From assembly GCF_022201045.2 (NCBI RefSeq), contig NC_068557.1, positions 3,596,001 to 3,660,000 of the forward strand: 64,000 bases of DNA, given 5' to 3'. A program made the translations under genes and the position numbers. Positions 12,425 through 25,794 of this stretch are shown one piece after another. Numbering within the stretch: position 1 is the stretch's first letter; every line of letters begins with the position of its first letter. The notes beneath the pieces are model-generated. The model worked only from the letters and a program-made list of their open reading frames with translations. It did not search any database and was not told where the DNA came from. Source of the DNA: Citrus sinensis (Eukaryota; Streptophyta; Magnoliopsida; Sapindales; Rutaceae).

Positions 12425-15400
12425 CCTTTTCCTTGCGATGACTTAACAATGCTGTATCAGTCTCCATCGAATCCACATCAAACTTGCAGGAAGGTCGTTC
12501 TGCCTGATCATGGAGAGCCACAGAAACATCACGTCCTGGTCCTACTGCATTATCCTCCAGCATGACATTCTCATTAGATGTTGTTAGTATATCCTCATCA
12601 GAAACGTGGATTGAATCTGTATTCTTATCATTTCTAACAAGTGCATGCTCTTTTTCTGCTTCAACTCTAGATTCCAACATAACACCACACATTTGCTGCT
12701 CCTCACGAAAACAATCATCGACTGCAAATGATTCCTGATCATCTTCATTAGAATTATCCATTGGATTTGATTTTAACTCACCGAAAGGTACAACAGGTTT
12801 ACTTAGTTCCTCAGAACATCCAATCTTGTAATTAGTTTGTGCCTCAAGTTGGGATCCATCACTTCCCATAGACACCATACAAGAACAAACAGGAGTCCTC
12901 TTACGGCACACATGGCACCTAAATCCAATAAGCTTACTGATGTTCTCCACCTTAAGTCCAAAAGCATCCCCATGATACCATTCTGCATAAAATATAAAAC
13001 ATGCAAAAGGAATATTATGAAAAAATGAAAAAACTGATAAATAATGGTGCATTAATAACAGCATGCTAAATCAGTAAAACTATCATGTATCACTAGAAAG
13101 AGACATTGAGAATTTGTTACCTCCACAAATTTCACAAGCAATATAATTTGATGTGGATGTATGTTCAGCTTCATGACAAAGATAGCATTTTGGTTGATCA
13201 AGGGTGTCTGTCAAGAGCTCAGATGCAGCCAAGAAATTTTTCCTTGTAAATTGCATCACTCTATCATCATCTGGCTTTCTAGATAAGAAGAGACCATTGA
13301 GCCAGTAGCTATAATAAGATTGTGTTCTCTTCTTCTGCAAAGAAGTGGTCTTCTTTGGTTTCCGGGACGTTTTCTTTTTGGATTTTGGCCTCCCTCTCTT
13401 GCGCCCTGCATGCTTTCTATTTTGCACTGAGACAAGTTTAGCTCTCCTAGCAGAACGACGCAGAGGTATAGCAGCAACTTTTTTATCATTTCGTGATCGT
13501 AGTGATCTGCCACCCACCACTGTTTTTTTACTGTTCTTTGACTGCACTGACCTGCGACCTGTGGTTTTTTTACTTTTTTGCGACTTAACTTTTACACTTC
13601 TTGTATTCATTTTCCCTTTCTTTGTGCCATTTTTAGCAGTTCTTGTGTCCTTCTTGAACCGACCATCTTGGCATTGGTAGCATGTATATTTACATTCAGT
13701 GGTGACTGCCCCAGCGGACTTCCTAATATGTCTCTTATGAAAATATCCTGAAACACCATAATTATCTGAAATCAATCTTAAGATTACAAAGAAGTGCATC
13801 AGACATCAGATTTAAGTCTTTTAACACTATACATAATCAGAATATGAAGTAACACAGGACTTCTTCAATAACATCATCGAAAAGGAGCTAAACTGATGAC
13901 CTAATAGTCTAAGTTTGATAGTCTCGATGAGTTAGTGACGATAAGATGCTTTCTGAAGGAAAATAATTGATCTTCAAATAGGAATGAAAGATTAAAGTTA
14001 AAGCAATGCTATTCCATTTTGGAATAGGTGACCCATGATTGTAACCATGAAAAAGAAACAAACAACCAAGGAAATCTTAAAAGAATAACCATTTTACGAG
14101 AGCAAAATTTGTTCAATTGGTTGGAATGAGCAAAGGTATGGCTACTAGTTAGTTCACTTCAATTAGATGGACCCCTTGAGTTAGTACAAGAGGTCAAGGA
14201 TGAAAGAAAGAAATCTTCAAGAAATCTGCTAATCCAGTAAAAACAACATCAAATCTTTATAAAGTCAATGAACCAGGTGAAAATCCTACTGATCAACTAT
14301 CATGGTCGCTATATCTTTCCTGAATGCTTATCATGATGTCATCCTACCTTCAATTCAATGGTTTCGCAACCCTTAGCTAACCTTATGATAAGGCATCGCG
14401 AAAAGGAAAACAGAGAGAACAACAATTCTTTTCTTCAGAAAATGAATACCATGACTTGTAAAGAACACAACTCAACGCTGCAAACATGATTAAGAACAAA
14501 ACAGTAAGTTCTACTAATAACATAGCTGCTTACCTTTACAATCTTGGCAGCAGACAGCATCCCTGCAGAGTTTTAGGCCCCAGAGAGAAAAGAGAAAGAG
14601 ATGCAGTCAGTACAATTAGCAAATCAGAAAATGAATCGAGGAAAAGCAATCTCCGCAAGATTTGCATTTAGGCATCAAAACTAGGTATTAGTCTACATAA
14701 TTTGGAACATTCTACTTTAATACATTATTGTTTCAGGTTCCATGTATTTAGGCCAAAAAGAACCTCAAGGTTCCTACCAAAAAATAAAGAAACTATAGGT
14801 TCCCACCAAAAAATAACGAAATCCTCTTTCAACCAAAAATAAGTATTAGACAATGGCATCTAGTGCATGGGGGGCAAGAATAAGAGCCAGTTACCAAATG
14901 CAAGAAAATATCAGAAGACATGGACTTAAAATTTTGTAAACCAACACAGGTAAAATGAGAGCGCTCAGAGGTGCGCCAATGAATTTGGTCAGTAAAGTAT
15001 CCAGAAGTTAATTATAAGGACCTTGAATCAGACCCAGAATTAGACCATAAAGAGACTGTGAAGGCAGAGGAGTATTAAAATTTAGAAAGCTTTCAGGTGC
15101 AATGTGTCACAGTCATCTTGCCCTTCTGTTTCTTACACAGTTATCATAACTTCATCCTTACAGTAGAAAAGATGTATGCTTGAGTTTATTAACTGATCTG
15201 TATGATCATGTAAATCTAAAAAGCAAATGAACCGAGTGATTTCAAGACAGTCCTCTTTCATTAAAGAGACAACGTTATCAATTAATTTGACAAAGAAGGA
15301 TGGGGAATGCCCACTGTGGGTGAAAAACGAAACAGGCTTAGGCATGAAGATATTCATATTTTACAGCTGACATGAGAATTAACAGAGCATTTCCATTAAT

Positions 15401-18400
15401 GACATCTAGAAAAGGAAATATGATTATACTTTTGCTAGGTATAAAGAATTCAAAAACATAGCAATTCGCAGCACTTTTTAAGGAAATGTCTATGTACTAA
15501 ATGAAAATCTGCGTACTGCATTATTTCTCCATGCATGCAGTTAATGATACTTATTCCACCATAACTAATCATTCTTAAATAATAGGAAACAATCAAAAGC
15601 AATAACACAATATTATAGTACCTGATTAGGACATCTTTGCTGCAATGCCCGCATTGATAATACTCGGATCTTGCAGCTTTTGAGAAAAGATATGAAAATC
15701 CCCTATCTCTCAAGGACTTCTTTATGACTCTAAAAGGCTCTGAAAGTTTCCCAGAACTTAGCTTAGGGGACTTTCGGGCAACTCTTCTTTCTTCAAAACT
15801 TTTCAGTAGATGTAAGGGCACATAAGATTCGTTCAGCCAATATTTCTTCCTTCCACTGGATGATTCTTCAGCCATTGAACCATGTCTAATGACAATGTCA
15901 GGAACACTTCTCCTCTTGCCAAAATCAACAAGATACTTCACCCCTTCTTCTTTTAAGCACTTACGGCGAATAATTGCCTTCTTGAACAGCCTAACAGACT
16001 TCCTAAATTCCTTGTCCATTGTACAGAGTGGATGTGTGTTTTCAATGTCATCCCAACGAACATTAGAATCAAATTCTCTAACCTGATAGTGGACCAGGAT
16101 TCCAGAAAATAATCAGTTAATGAATATATGCTGGAAAATTAGTCACTTTTCGGGAAAAAAAGAGAACAATTATTCAAGTTGGAGTTTGCTCGCCCAATAC
16201 AGTGATAATCAAGAAGGGAAAAGGGATAACAGATATTTCTGAGACAATAAGAAAAAGGTAAAATTGAGTGTAGCAATGATTAAAACATAGAGATTAATTC
16301 AGAGCATGGCATGCAGGGTTAGCAAATGAAGCCATTCGTACAAAAGTTTTACAAACTTCCCACACAACAAGAGAATTCATGATTAAACATAGAGATCTCT
16401 GCAAATGACCATACAGTATGATCATGTACAGGGATAGGTGGTTTTTTGGGATTCAAAACAGATTTTCAAGTGCTCGTTTTTATATAGGTTTGCTTCCTTT
16501 CCCAATAATTTCTTTTCACACACTTGTAATGCCCTTCTTATATTGTTGGAAATATTCAAAGTTTCTTATGAGATAAAAAATAAAAGGCAAAAATATATGT
16601 GATCTTACCTGGATAGCTAGCTGCTCTACACTGGTTGATGACTCTACAGCAGCTCTCCAGGCAACATTTCTGCTTCTCCTCGCAAAATCTGAATTCTCAG
16701 GGTATAGTATACCCGGTATTTTCATACACCCAGCTGCAGAATTTAAACTTCAAACAAATTCAGAATATATTCAGTTGACAAAACCGAAAATTAAGTTGAA
16801 TAGAACACATAAGAAAAATTACAGACCTTGTCTAGCAGCTTTGGAAACCAAGGAGCGAGGTAAACGTTTCCAACTAAAAAGCTGACAAGACAACCTGCCA
16901 CCTCTCCACCAACATAGGCTCAATCCTCCAGCAGCTTTAGTAGAAGGGTTACCATCAAAATCCCTAGCCTTCTTCCTGCCAGCTCCCGCCTTTGAGTTTG
17001 CACGCGATGAAGCAATGACTATATGAGAAGCTGAACCCACCGTAACAACAGGATCCACATGCTTGAACCACTCTGCTGAAAGTGCAAGATGTTGCAGATT
17101 TGCTTCTAACTGTACAATTTCATAACACCAGAATCAGACAAAAATGTCCATATAACATAACAAATCCACACAGCAGATCACAACAGAAATGCAACATGCT
17201 AGATCAACCAAAGAAACAGAACACTGCTGCCAAAATAACTGTTTTAAAGAATCATAGTTTCAAGGAAATAACAGTTGTTTCAAAATGGGTGGTCTCAGGT
17301 TACCTGCATGCTGATAAATAGGACCCCATTCAAGAAATTAATTAATTAACCAGTCACGCTTATCTGCTATCTATTATACATGCTTGCAAATCCGATGATT
17401 TTATGATTTAAAATTTATTCAAAACATAAACAAACTCTTATTGTAAATCAACCACATATATAAGTTTGTTCAAAATTCCAAAAATGAAATATCTAGGTGT
17501 GGAGTTTCTCTGTACTCTGATTTGGTTTTTTCCTATCAGCTGCAAGTTGCAACCCAAGTAAAATATCAAAAATCCTTCTAAGCTGGAAAATAACAGCATA
17601 TCCATTACCGTGAGGAGTAAATGTTTTACAGATGCCATGTCAGCTGCCTTAAGCGCACTTTTTCGCCAAAGTTTGGTATAATGTGGATTGAGCCATGGAC
17701 CTAGCAAAAGCCCTAGCAAACGATCTTCGATGGAGAGAATGTGGCATATGACATCTACAAGATGGCCTTTCTTGTTCCTCTTTGATAGAAGGCCGGCCAC
17801 CTCACTTTCTGAACTCCCCAATACACGACCATTATTCATGTAAAACAAGCAATCCATGTCATCTGTAGCTGATTTGCAAGAGAAGCACCACCCACATTTT
17901 TCTTTCTGCGTATCTGCATTGAGCTTCTGAGTATTTGGCCAATAAAACTTGTCCCATTTCTTCAAGATGGCTTTCATCTGCTTAGAAATTATCTCCTCAT
18001 TGGAGTTTATGGGTTCCTTACTGATTTCATTTGATGACTTGTGCATTAATTCTTCAGCTACAGATGAGGCTGTTTGAGCAAAACTATAACGATTCATGTA
18101 AGCAATTTCTGGCTGCAATTGTAATGCGTCCCCTTTTCTTGAATTTGTTGGAGATGAATTACAGCCAGAAGATGCAAATTTCTGTTTAATATCAGAAGTG
18201 CTAGATGTCATGGAATTATGTCCAGGTGCTGGCAATTTCCCAGCTATTTCAGACTGATTTGAGAATTCAGCAGCTCGAATAGAATTATCAGGCCCTTCTT
18301 TCTGAAAATCATCAAACCCTGAATTCATTTGTGTTGTTTCAGCAGATCCTTCTGAACTTATATTTGGCAGCTCCATAGCAGTCACCGAATCCAATAAGTT

Positions 18401-21400
18401 CGCAGATTTTGAAAGTGCATTGTCAGGACGATTAGAGTATCCGGCAAGAAAGTTTTCTTCCAGCTTCTGCTCATTATCAATCTCACTAATGGTAGGAACT
18501 TCTGCCTTCATATGCCTGCTTAAAGATACAGTGTTCAGGGCCAAATTACTGCGTACTCCATTTGAGCTGACTGTAATATCCCACTGCTTGCATATTGCAT
18601 TTATAATACCACCATAAAAGGTATCTGACGACTTTAGCACATCAATTACAAAATTCAGATCATCTCTACAGTAGTAATTCAAAATAAGCTCTGTATCGCA
18701 AGAATCTGACCTGCAGGTTCAACAATGCATTAAACCAAAGCAATTATGAACTTAGTGCACAAATGGAAACAGAAATCAGACGATATCCAAGGGAAAAACT
18801 TTATGAAAAAAAATAAAATAAATTGAGGAAAAGAGAAAACCTCTTATTGATAATTAGGAAAGAGCAGCACAGCGGTGCAATATAGGAAGACACTATATAT
18901 TTACTATCCAGTTCCCAATTTACAATGAATGGTCTCGAAATGTTTTCTCAGTAAAAAGCAATATATTGTGCTTGGATATTTGTTCATACCAAAAATGAAG
19001 AACCTGCCTAATCTTCAGGACATGGTAGGTAAACTCAAACCATGGCCTTGTGGAAAACATTTCCAAAATGAACCAAATTACGGCTAATTTAATCTATAAT
19101 AATATTCTCTGTAAATATTTTGCTTACATATTAATATCATTGCGTGAGAGATTTGAAGTCCTGTAGGGAAACATCATGTTCTTAGCAGGGTCACATGCCA
19201 CCACTTCGTCAAAGCAGTTTCACATCTAACATCCAGTTCGTCATATTATATGGCAGTTCTTATGCATTTATTTCATTCCTTAAACCAACTGGATGACATT
19301 TTGAGAAAATTTCACAAATCCTGTAAACCTATGTTTGACCAAAATAGAAAACAATGGACCTCGCTACCTTTAATGGCCTTCCATTATAGCAAACAAGTAA
19401 TAAGTACGTGATTTAGTAATTAAAGAAAATCATTGTGATTGGCAATGACACACACCACAAGCCACCTACATTCCAAACAGAAATATTGAAAAAAATGAAG
19501 TACAACAGAGCAGCGTACTTCCAACAACAAGAGATAAAATTGATTACATCGAAATCATAATTTATTGCACTTTGTAAGGCGAAGACGGAAGTTCATAGAT
19601 TTATGCCTAATAGGCTTTCAGATGTAAGATATAGAGAGTGGGAACAAGGCATTGAAAGGATGACAAGATTTCTAGGTGAATGACAGAACTAAGGAAAAAT
19701 TAATTCTACAGTTGCAATTTGGTTTGAATTGACATTTGGAAAAATAAGGGTAAACCGGTAAAGCAGTCACCAAAGTGGCTTTCAAACTCACGGTTGTAAA
19801 ATTAAATTGTTATATTGCTACTCACATATTTATATCGAGGAATTAGACAAACTCTCTGTTCAAAAGCTACCTAATGATACAATATTTTTTTTCTTTTTCT
19901 TTTTTTGGTGGTGTGGGGGGGAAGGTTTCAGATCTTTTGTCCAACATCAACAAGCAAGGCTTAGGACTTTGCAGGCGTAAATTGTTCATTAGTTTTAGAT
20001 TCCAAAAAGTTTCAAGTTCATAACTTGCAACCAGCCGGAAAAAAAAAAAAAAAAATTGATATGTAATTGTAATGTCCCTTTATGAAATTGACATGGTTAA
20101 CAACATATTTTATCACCTCATCTTAACGATAGCAAAAGATATAATTAATTACCATATTAAATCAATGTAATAAATTGAATAAACTTACACTAACAAGTAA
20201 CCACAGCTGCAAAAATATAACCGTCCATGAGGATCAACGCCCAAAAGCTCAGCTCCTCTAAGGGATTTACGAGGTTTCATCCAAGGCTTATGTCTATCTA
20301 GAGCACACTCAGGGCAGAACCAGTCACCTTCTGGTACATTAGCAACACCTACACACTTTGAATGATAAGCAGCAGGGCATCCATCACAGCACAACAAACT
20401 CCCATCCATCTTACAAAGGCAGCATTCATCACTATTCCAGTCATTGGCATCATCAACTACCTCCTCCGTCAAGCAAGAACCAGCAGAAATATCCATTGCA
20501 ACCCTCCTCCTCTTACCAACCTCATTGTTTATATTCCTATCAAAGTCCATTTCAGGCTCAGCCACTGATGATCTTCGGTTAAGCTCCATTCTTATGGCCT
20601 CCACCTCAATCATATCATCACATAAACACCGAAGGATCTCAATCTTCACAGAAACAGGTTGTTTGCAATACTCACTACTGAATAGCTTCAAGCGAGTAAG
20701 CTCAAAACCTGGTTTCAATCCTGAATTATGAATCAAGAAGTACTCGGCCATAAAAATGGGCCAAGTGATCAAATCCAGCAAACCCCAGTTAAGACTCCTA
20801 CATTAGATAATCCAACAAAAACCAATGAAGTGACCATTTAAAAAAAAAAAAGGAAAAGAAAAGGAAAGAAAAAATAAAATGAACAGCAGAAAAAGAAAAA
20901 AATTGATTGAGAAATAGTTTAAAGGCAAGCAAAACAGAAATAATACCTCAAGCAATCGGAAGCAGATTCACAACCTTCTTTTGAAAGATGCTCCAAATGC
21001 TTCCTCAAAATACGCAAAATTGAGACATGAACGCTGTCAAATAACAAATTAGGAGAGCTGCACTTCAGTGCAGCGACAAAATCCTCCAACTCAAAGGGAC
21101 TTAAAAATAATAAAGTGCTAAATGATCTCAGACAAGCATAAATGGAAAAAAGGTCTAGTACAGGAATTCCGTCTAAATCCAAATTCCGCGAAGAAGGGGG
21201 TAGCAGCAACTTTGGAGGATTAACCACGGGCTCCTCAATTCTTCCAGCATCCAATGTAGCTGGCAATTCCTCCATTGACACATCAGCCATGGCATCATTG
21301 ACCTCACAAGATATTTTTGAGCTCAAATCTTTGTATCGAGCAGACCCTCTGCGAGTACTTCTTCTCAAAACAGGTTTGGTAACAGAATTTATATCATCCA

Positions 21401-22412
21401 CAGCTTTTCTTTTTTTTCTTCTACCACTCAATTTTTTGTGTGACCTTCCAATATCACCTTGGCACCCATCAATTACAGTACTAGCCGGAGTGGCAAAGTC
21501 CTCCTTCAACTGAACTTCGTTAGATTTATCATGGCCCCCAAAATCCCCAACCAGCATACTATCTTCCTTTGGCATTCCATCAACCAACCCAAGACAAACA
21601 TCCTGAGCCACATGAACTTCTGTTAGTGCTCCATTCATAACAACACCCTCTCCCACCGTATGCAAAGAAGCCAATACCTTCTTCACTTGGGCTTTACAAT
21701 CACCAGTTCTGTCATCTTTATTTTCCTCATCAACGCCCACATTCAAATCAAAACCACATTCTTTCTTCTGCGTCTCCAAAATCTCCGAATTCTCTTCCAA
21801 TTCTCCATTCGCATCTAGATTCAGATCAATACACCGTCTCTCTTTCTTCTCCGAACTCAAATTTAACTCCAAATTACCACCATCATTTAAATTTACATTA
21901 AACCCAGCATTCAAATCAATACCATTTTTAATTTCAACATCAACAATTAAGTTCCCATTAACAGAACCCCCATTCTCTCTCACATCCTTCCCTAGGGTTT
22001 CTTTACAATCTCCATTCAAATCAAACTTACCACTAAACCCATCAATTTCTCTAAAATTCTCAACAAATCCAACATTCAAATCAACTAACCCATCATCATT
22101 CAAATCAAAGTTCTTTACGGTTCTCTCAGTTTTACCTGACTCTCCACGCTTACCCTCGAGCCGACGCCTCTTCTTCGGCTTCCTACCGAGCCGTGGCTTC
22201 ACGTGAACAGGTTCAGCTTCAACTTCACCAACTTTCCCGCCACGATCACTCTCCAGCAGCGAAGCGACCTCAGAGACATCCACTTCCTCCAAATCACCGT
22301 CCTCGTATGCGATCTCGTAGAATTTAGACGACTCGTCGTACGATTGAATAGTCCCAGTAAAAACCCCAAATCCCCTAAACTCTTTCTTCACCTTTCTGCC
22401 CACAAATTCCAT
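12399..22412 (-). CDS. DDT and PHD-finger chromatin protein, PTM-like family
   Basis: Probably a nuclear chromatin reader or transcription regulator. Nine exons: 22412-20947, 20797-20189, 18710-17609, 17109-16827, 16733-16609, 16082-15622, 14562-14534, 13747-13121, 12982-12399. Phase is continuous and gives about 1761 aa. In order: a Tudor/Agenet-like segment (about 2-55); a basic AT-hook-like GRKPKKRRR (about 76-84); eight DLN/EAR-like motifs (about 102-224); a DDT domain (about 414-512); a PHD finger (613-654) with CxxC..CxxC..H..C..CPEC spacing; a WHIM-like GVDPHGRLYF motif; a second PHD-like finger (about 1338-1390); a very basic stretch (about 1401-1501) with an RKRGRPK AT-hook; and a third PHD-like finger (about 1545-1595). 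The tail is acidic. The start is the first ATG, since the upstream in-frame codon is GTG. Relatives include Arabidopsis PTM (At5g35210), At5g22760 and At5g12400. I see no transmembrane segments like those described at the PTM C-terminus, so the nuclear-only relatives fit better. The exact orthologue is not assigned. Confidence 0.9.
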
Positions 22413-22600
22413 TACGCCCCCAGACACGAACGATCTTTTAGAGAAAAAATGGTTTTGGTTTCTGTAAATTCTCTCTCTCTAGAATCTAGAGAGAGAAATA
22501 GTGTTTTCAAAAATAAATGAAAATAAAAATAAAAATGCCAAAATGGGTTTTAATTTTGACGTTCAAAGAAATGTGAAAGGGAATGAAAAAGAAGTTGAAT
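22413..22600 (-). promoter_or_regulatory. Likely 5' UTR and core promoter of the PTM-like gene
   Basis: CT/GA-rich sequence just upstream of the ATG at 22412, typical of plant 5' leaders. It contains a near-perfect palindrome at 22472-22496. No clear TATA box is seen, so the transcription start is not fixed. Confidence 0.4.
22472..22496. repeat. Perfect 12-bp inverted repeat with 1-base spacer
   Basis: TCTCTCTCTAGA, one A, then its exact reverse complement. It lies 60-84 bp upstream of the PTM-like ATG, so if transcribed it would form a hairpin in the 5' leader. Confidence 0.9.
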
Positions 22601-24378
22601 TGAGACTTTGCGACTCAACTGCTAAAAAACTCAAATATCTTTGACCCGCTTTCTTTCCAGGTCAGATATTCTTCCATTTTTCTATCATTTAGGTCCTTAA
22701 TGTTTAACAAAATTCCTAATTGTACCGTAAGAGTTTTGAACATAGAAGTATGCAACCCACCCTCACCCTGTCTTATTTAAAGTTTTTTTGTTTCTAGAGT
22801 AACACACTTGAGAACGGATTATTAGTACCAAGTATAACAGTGTACTTATTGAATAAAAATATACAAATAATAAAAATAAATCGAATGAATCATGCGAGTC
22901 AAAAGTATAATCAATATTATTATATTTTTTATTAATTTTTTTGATACTCTCCTATCTTACTATTTATATTCTCAAAAAATCTACCTTAATCTCGTTCTAT
23001 TTAGATGGATTATGAAGGATTCCAAGTCTGTTGGAAATTTTGTCGTCAATGCCTAACAAATTCCATCAACTTAATTAAGTATAACCATTTAATTTTCCAA
23101 TAATAATTGACTACATTTTAACATAAAAATGATAGATTTAATGATAAATACCATATTATGAAATTAATAAAATATAATTATGTAATAAAATTTAGTATTT
23201 TGGATAATTTACTAAATCTTTAAAAAGTTTTAAAATCCCTATTCTTTTTTATTTTGGACAGCTTTGTAATCTCTGCGCTCTTAAAAGACTTGAAATTTGA
23301 ACTCCTCCTAGAAATTTGAACTCCTCCTAGAGATTTATATGTGATTTCGTGAGAAATTCTAGAATACATCTGTTGTATTACAATCAATTAATGCATGCAT
23401 GACATGTATAATTGAGTTTAATACAACCACCACTTGCATGATTGTTTATAAAATAAATACACATATGTCATGAAATTATTTGTTGTTATATGGCTAACAT
23501 AGTACAACAGATATATTTTAAAATTTCTCGTGCATTCGCTAGTGCAGGGCGCTGATGACCAGTTTTATGACTAATAGGGTAATACCTTCATTAGTTAAAA
23601 CCTAAAGGGATTAATTGACTTTGGATTTGGTAATGATGAGACGATTTATTGAGAGATTTAAGACACTTATGAATACGATGGATTCTGTTTATTGTCATTT
23701 AAGGCGTGCAAATGGACATTATTGCCTTGTCCAAAAATGAAAAACGATGTTGTTGCATTATGATTTATTTCAAAATAAATATCCCCTTATTTTTAGAATT
23801 TCGTTTGAATTAAATAATTATCTTTTTTTTTAATAACAATAAATAGTTTTTGCTTTCTAAATTATGTAAACTCCCATAATAATGCATTCAAATGTTAAAT
23901 CACTACGATGTTGGATGATTTTATTATTTATGTTTAAAAAGTCACTTCTTAAAATTATCTCGTTGAATCATTTTTTTTTTAACCCGTTTTACATTTAAAA
24001 TATCTCATCTCAAACTGATGACTTAAATTATCATCCATAGATTGAATCAATCAAATAATTTGAATTTAAAATTATAACATAGTATCTTGGTTAAAATTAA
24101 AATATATAATTGAATTGGATGGACTAATAGTCAATTAGTCATCATTCTAAATTAAGGAACGCAACCCTGGGAACCCTTCATTCATATAATTAATAATAAT
24201 ACTATCCACGACAATTCCTCAACTTGAAAAAGAAGCTGAATACAATTTTTTAATATTGATATAGATTTTTATAGACCCCACACTACCCAAATTCTCAACT
24301 TAAAAGAAAATGAGTACAATCTGTTAATTTTTTAAATCCATCGTAAGAGAAAATATTAAGAAATGAATTAAACTAACT
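22601..24378. other. AT-rich intergenic DNA
   Basis: No coding frame is recognisable. It holds a 19-bp tandem repeat (two copies of GAAATTTGAACTCCTCCTA, 23292-23329) and the inverted-repeat element at 23351-23529. The rest is low-complexity A/T sequence. Confidence 0.5.
23351..23529. mobile_element. MITE with about 30-bp terminal inverted repeats
   Basis: The left end GAGAAATTCTAGAATACATC and the reverse complement of the right end match at about 26 of 30 positions. Flanks of 10 bp, GTGATTTCGT and GTGCATTCGC, agree at 7 of 10 and could be an eroded target-site duplication. That length would fit Mutator-like elements. The 179-bp body has no coding capacity. The inverted repeat is directly visible; the superfamily is inference. 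Confidence 0.7.
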
Positions 24379-24386
24379 CTCATAAT

Positions 24387-25194
24387 CAGGGACGGAGCCA
24401 GCATGGAACCAGCTGAGACACATGCCCCGGCTGGTTTTTAAAATTTTTTTGATGGTTATATTAAAAAATTGTATTTTAGTTGTTATTTCATGAAATTCAA
24501 TTAAAGACACGAGAACAAATATTAAAATAACAAACAATCATAACAAAAATGTTAATATAATGGTTAATGGACTAGTCTTTAAGTTTTTTGTTTTCTATTC
24601 GAGCAAAATCAATTGATTGGCCTTTCAACAATGACTCCTAAGTTGTAAGTTTATCTAATTCTAATTTTTAGTTTTTTTAATTAATCTTTTGTCTAGCTTT
24701 AAAATCTATAATTTTATCATGCATTCATGTTTGTTATGTGTGTTGCAATATATGAATATTTTTGTTATTATTAAAAGATTTTAAAAGCAAATTAAGTAAT
24801 AACATAGTCTTATATATTGAAAAATATATTTATTTCTTATATTGATAATTAAACTATCATACACTATTTTCAACTCATAAAATTTTATTGAGTAGTTTTC
24901 AACGAGAACAATCATAATAAGTAAATATATTATCAATGAATATTATAGTTGTAAAGTTTTATATTGCTATTTAAAATTTTAGAAGTGTAATATATTTTAA
25001 ATAAGGTCTCAATTAGATACATGCAGACACACTCCATAAGTTCGATTGTGCATGTGGCAAGCTCTCATTTCGAGTTTGTGGGGCCCACAACACAGTTTTT
25101 CAAATGAAAATTTACCACACGGGTAGTTGCACATTCAAGTCATATTTAATTTTAAATGTGCCCTAACTCGATCAAAATTCTACCTACGCCCCTG
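24387..25194 (+). mobile_element. Non-autonomous hAT element, copy 1
   Basis: An 808-bp element starting CAGGGACGGAGCCAGCATGG and ending in the complement of CAGGGGCGTAG. It is flanked by a perfect 8-bp direct repeat CTCATAAT (24379-24386 and 25195-25202). Short CAGGG-type inverted ends plus an 8-bp target duplication are the hAT signature. The interior is AT-rich with no transposase frame, so mobilisation would need an enzyme from elsewhere. A diverged relative lies inverted at 57764-58651. Confidence 0.9.
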
Positions 25195-25202
25195 CTCATA
25201 AT

Positions 25203-25526
25203 GTTATTACGTAGATTTCGAACACTTACTCCAATTATTGTGAGTGTAAAGTTCTCTAAAGGCTCCGTTTTTTAATACAATGTTAATTAAATTGAAAGGA
25301 GTCTTCCTCTTCCTAGGTTTATTTTTATTATTTTTTTCAAATAAAAAGGTAAATACCCAAAAAAAAAAAAAGAAATTACGAGTTGAGAAAAACAACATGG
25401 ATCAGATTTATAGGATCTCATCAACTTTTGTGAACCAGAATATATATACATTACATAGATGTGACTTCCAAGTTGCGACCGAAATGAAATGAAATGAAAT
25501 GCCCATCAATATCATGATAATTAATA
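25203..25526. other. Short intergenic stretch upstream of the 25.5-kb ORF
   Basis: AT-rich, with an A12-type run near 25360. A TATATATA box lies at 25441-25448, and four tandem GAAAT units run up to about 25500. These would sit in the promoter and leader of the plus-strand ORF at 25527 if that gene is real. Confidence 0.4.
25441..25448 (+). promoter_or_regulatory. Candidate TATA box for the 87-aa ORF
   Basis: TATATATA lies 79 bp upstream of the ATG at 25527, a normal plant TATA-to-ATG distance. AT-rich surroundings make chance matches likely. Confidence 0.35.
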
Positions 25527-25790
25527 ATGGAAGAGGCGCATTCGGTGGATTCGGGAAGGCAAAAACGGGAAAAGAAGCAACGCAGGCGGTGCAGTTGGAA
25601 GAATGACAAGCCCACAAAACCGACGGATGTTTGGGAAGAATCATCGTCCGGAAACAATCCGAAAGCCTTTTGGAGAAGTTATTGTTATGCCGCGGAGCCA
25701 TGGCCTGCGAGACCAACGGGATGGGGCAAAGAATTCGAAGAAGAAGACTCCCGGCCACCGCCGCCGGCAGGTTCAAACGCACGTGGTTAA
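25527..25790 (+). CDS. Hypothetical 87-aa basic/tryptophan-rich protein
   Basis: I do not recognise this protein. The N-terminal half is Lys/Arg-rich (about residues 12-30), the middle holds several Trp and Tyr residues, and the C-terminal half is acidic and ends in a proline run. An in-frame TAA three codons upstream fixes the ATG. Supporting signs are a GC-rich islet in AT-rich surroundings, a TATA box 79 bp upstream and AATAAA right after the stop (about 25791). An overlapping minus-strand frame of 124 codons (25782-25408) is also open, so strand and reality are both uncertain. No introns are evident. Confidence 0.35.
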   Translation: MEEAHSVDSGRQKREKKQRRRCSWKNDKPTKPTDVWEESSSGNNPKAFWRSYCYAAEPWPARPTGWGKEFEEEDSRPPPPAGSNARG

Positions 25791-25794
25791 ATAA

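Noticed and set aside
13345..13680. 111-codon plus-strand open frame
   Set aside because: It is antisense to the Lys/Arg-rich coding exon of the PTM-like gene. Its Phe/Leu-rich product is what reading that basic exon backwards yields.
21142..21513. 123-codon plus-strand open frame
   Set aside because: Antisense shadow of exon 1 of the PTM-like gene, which is well supported on the minus strand.
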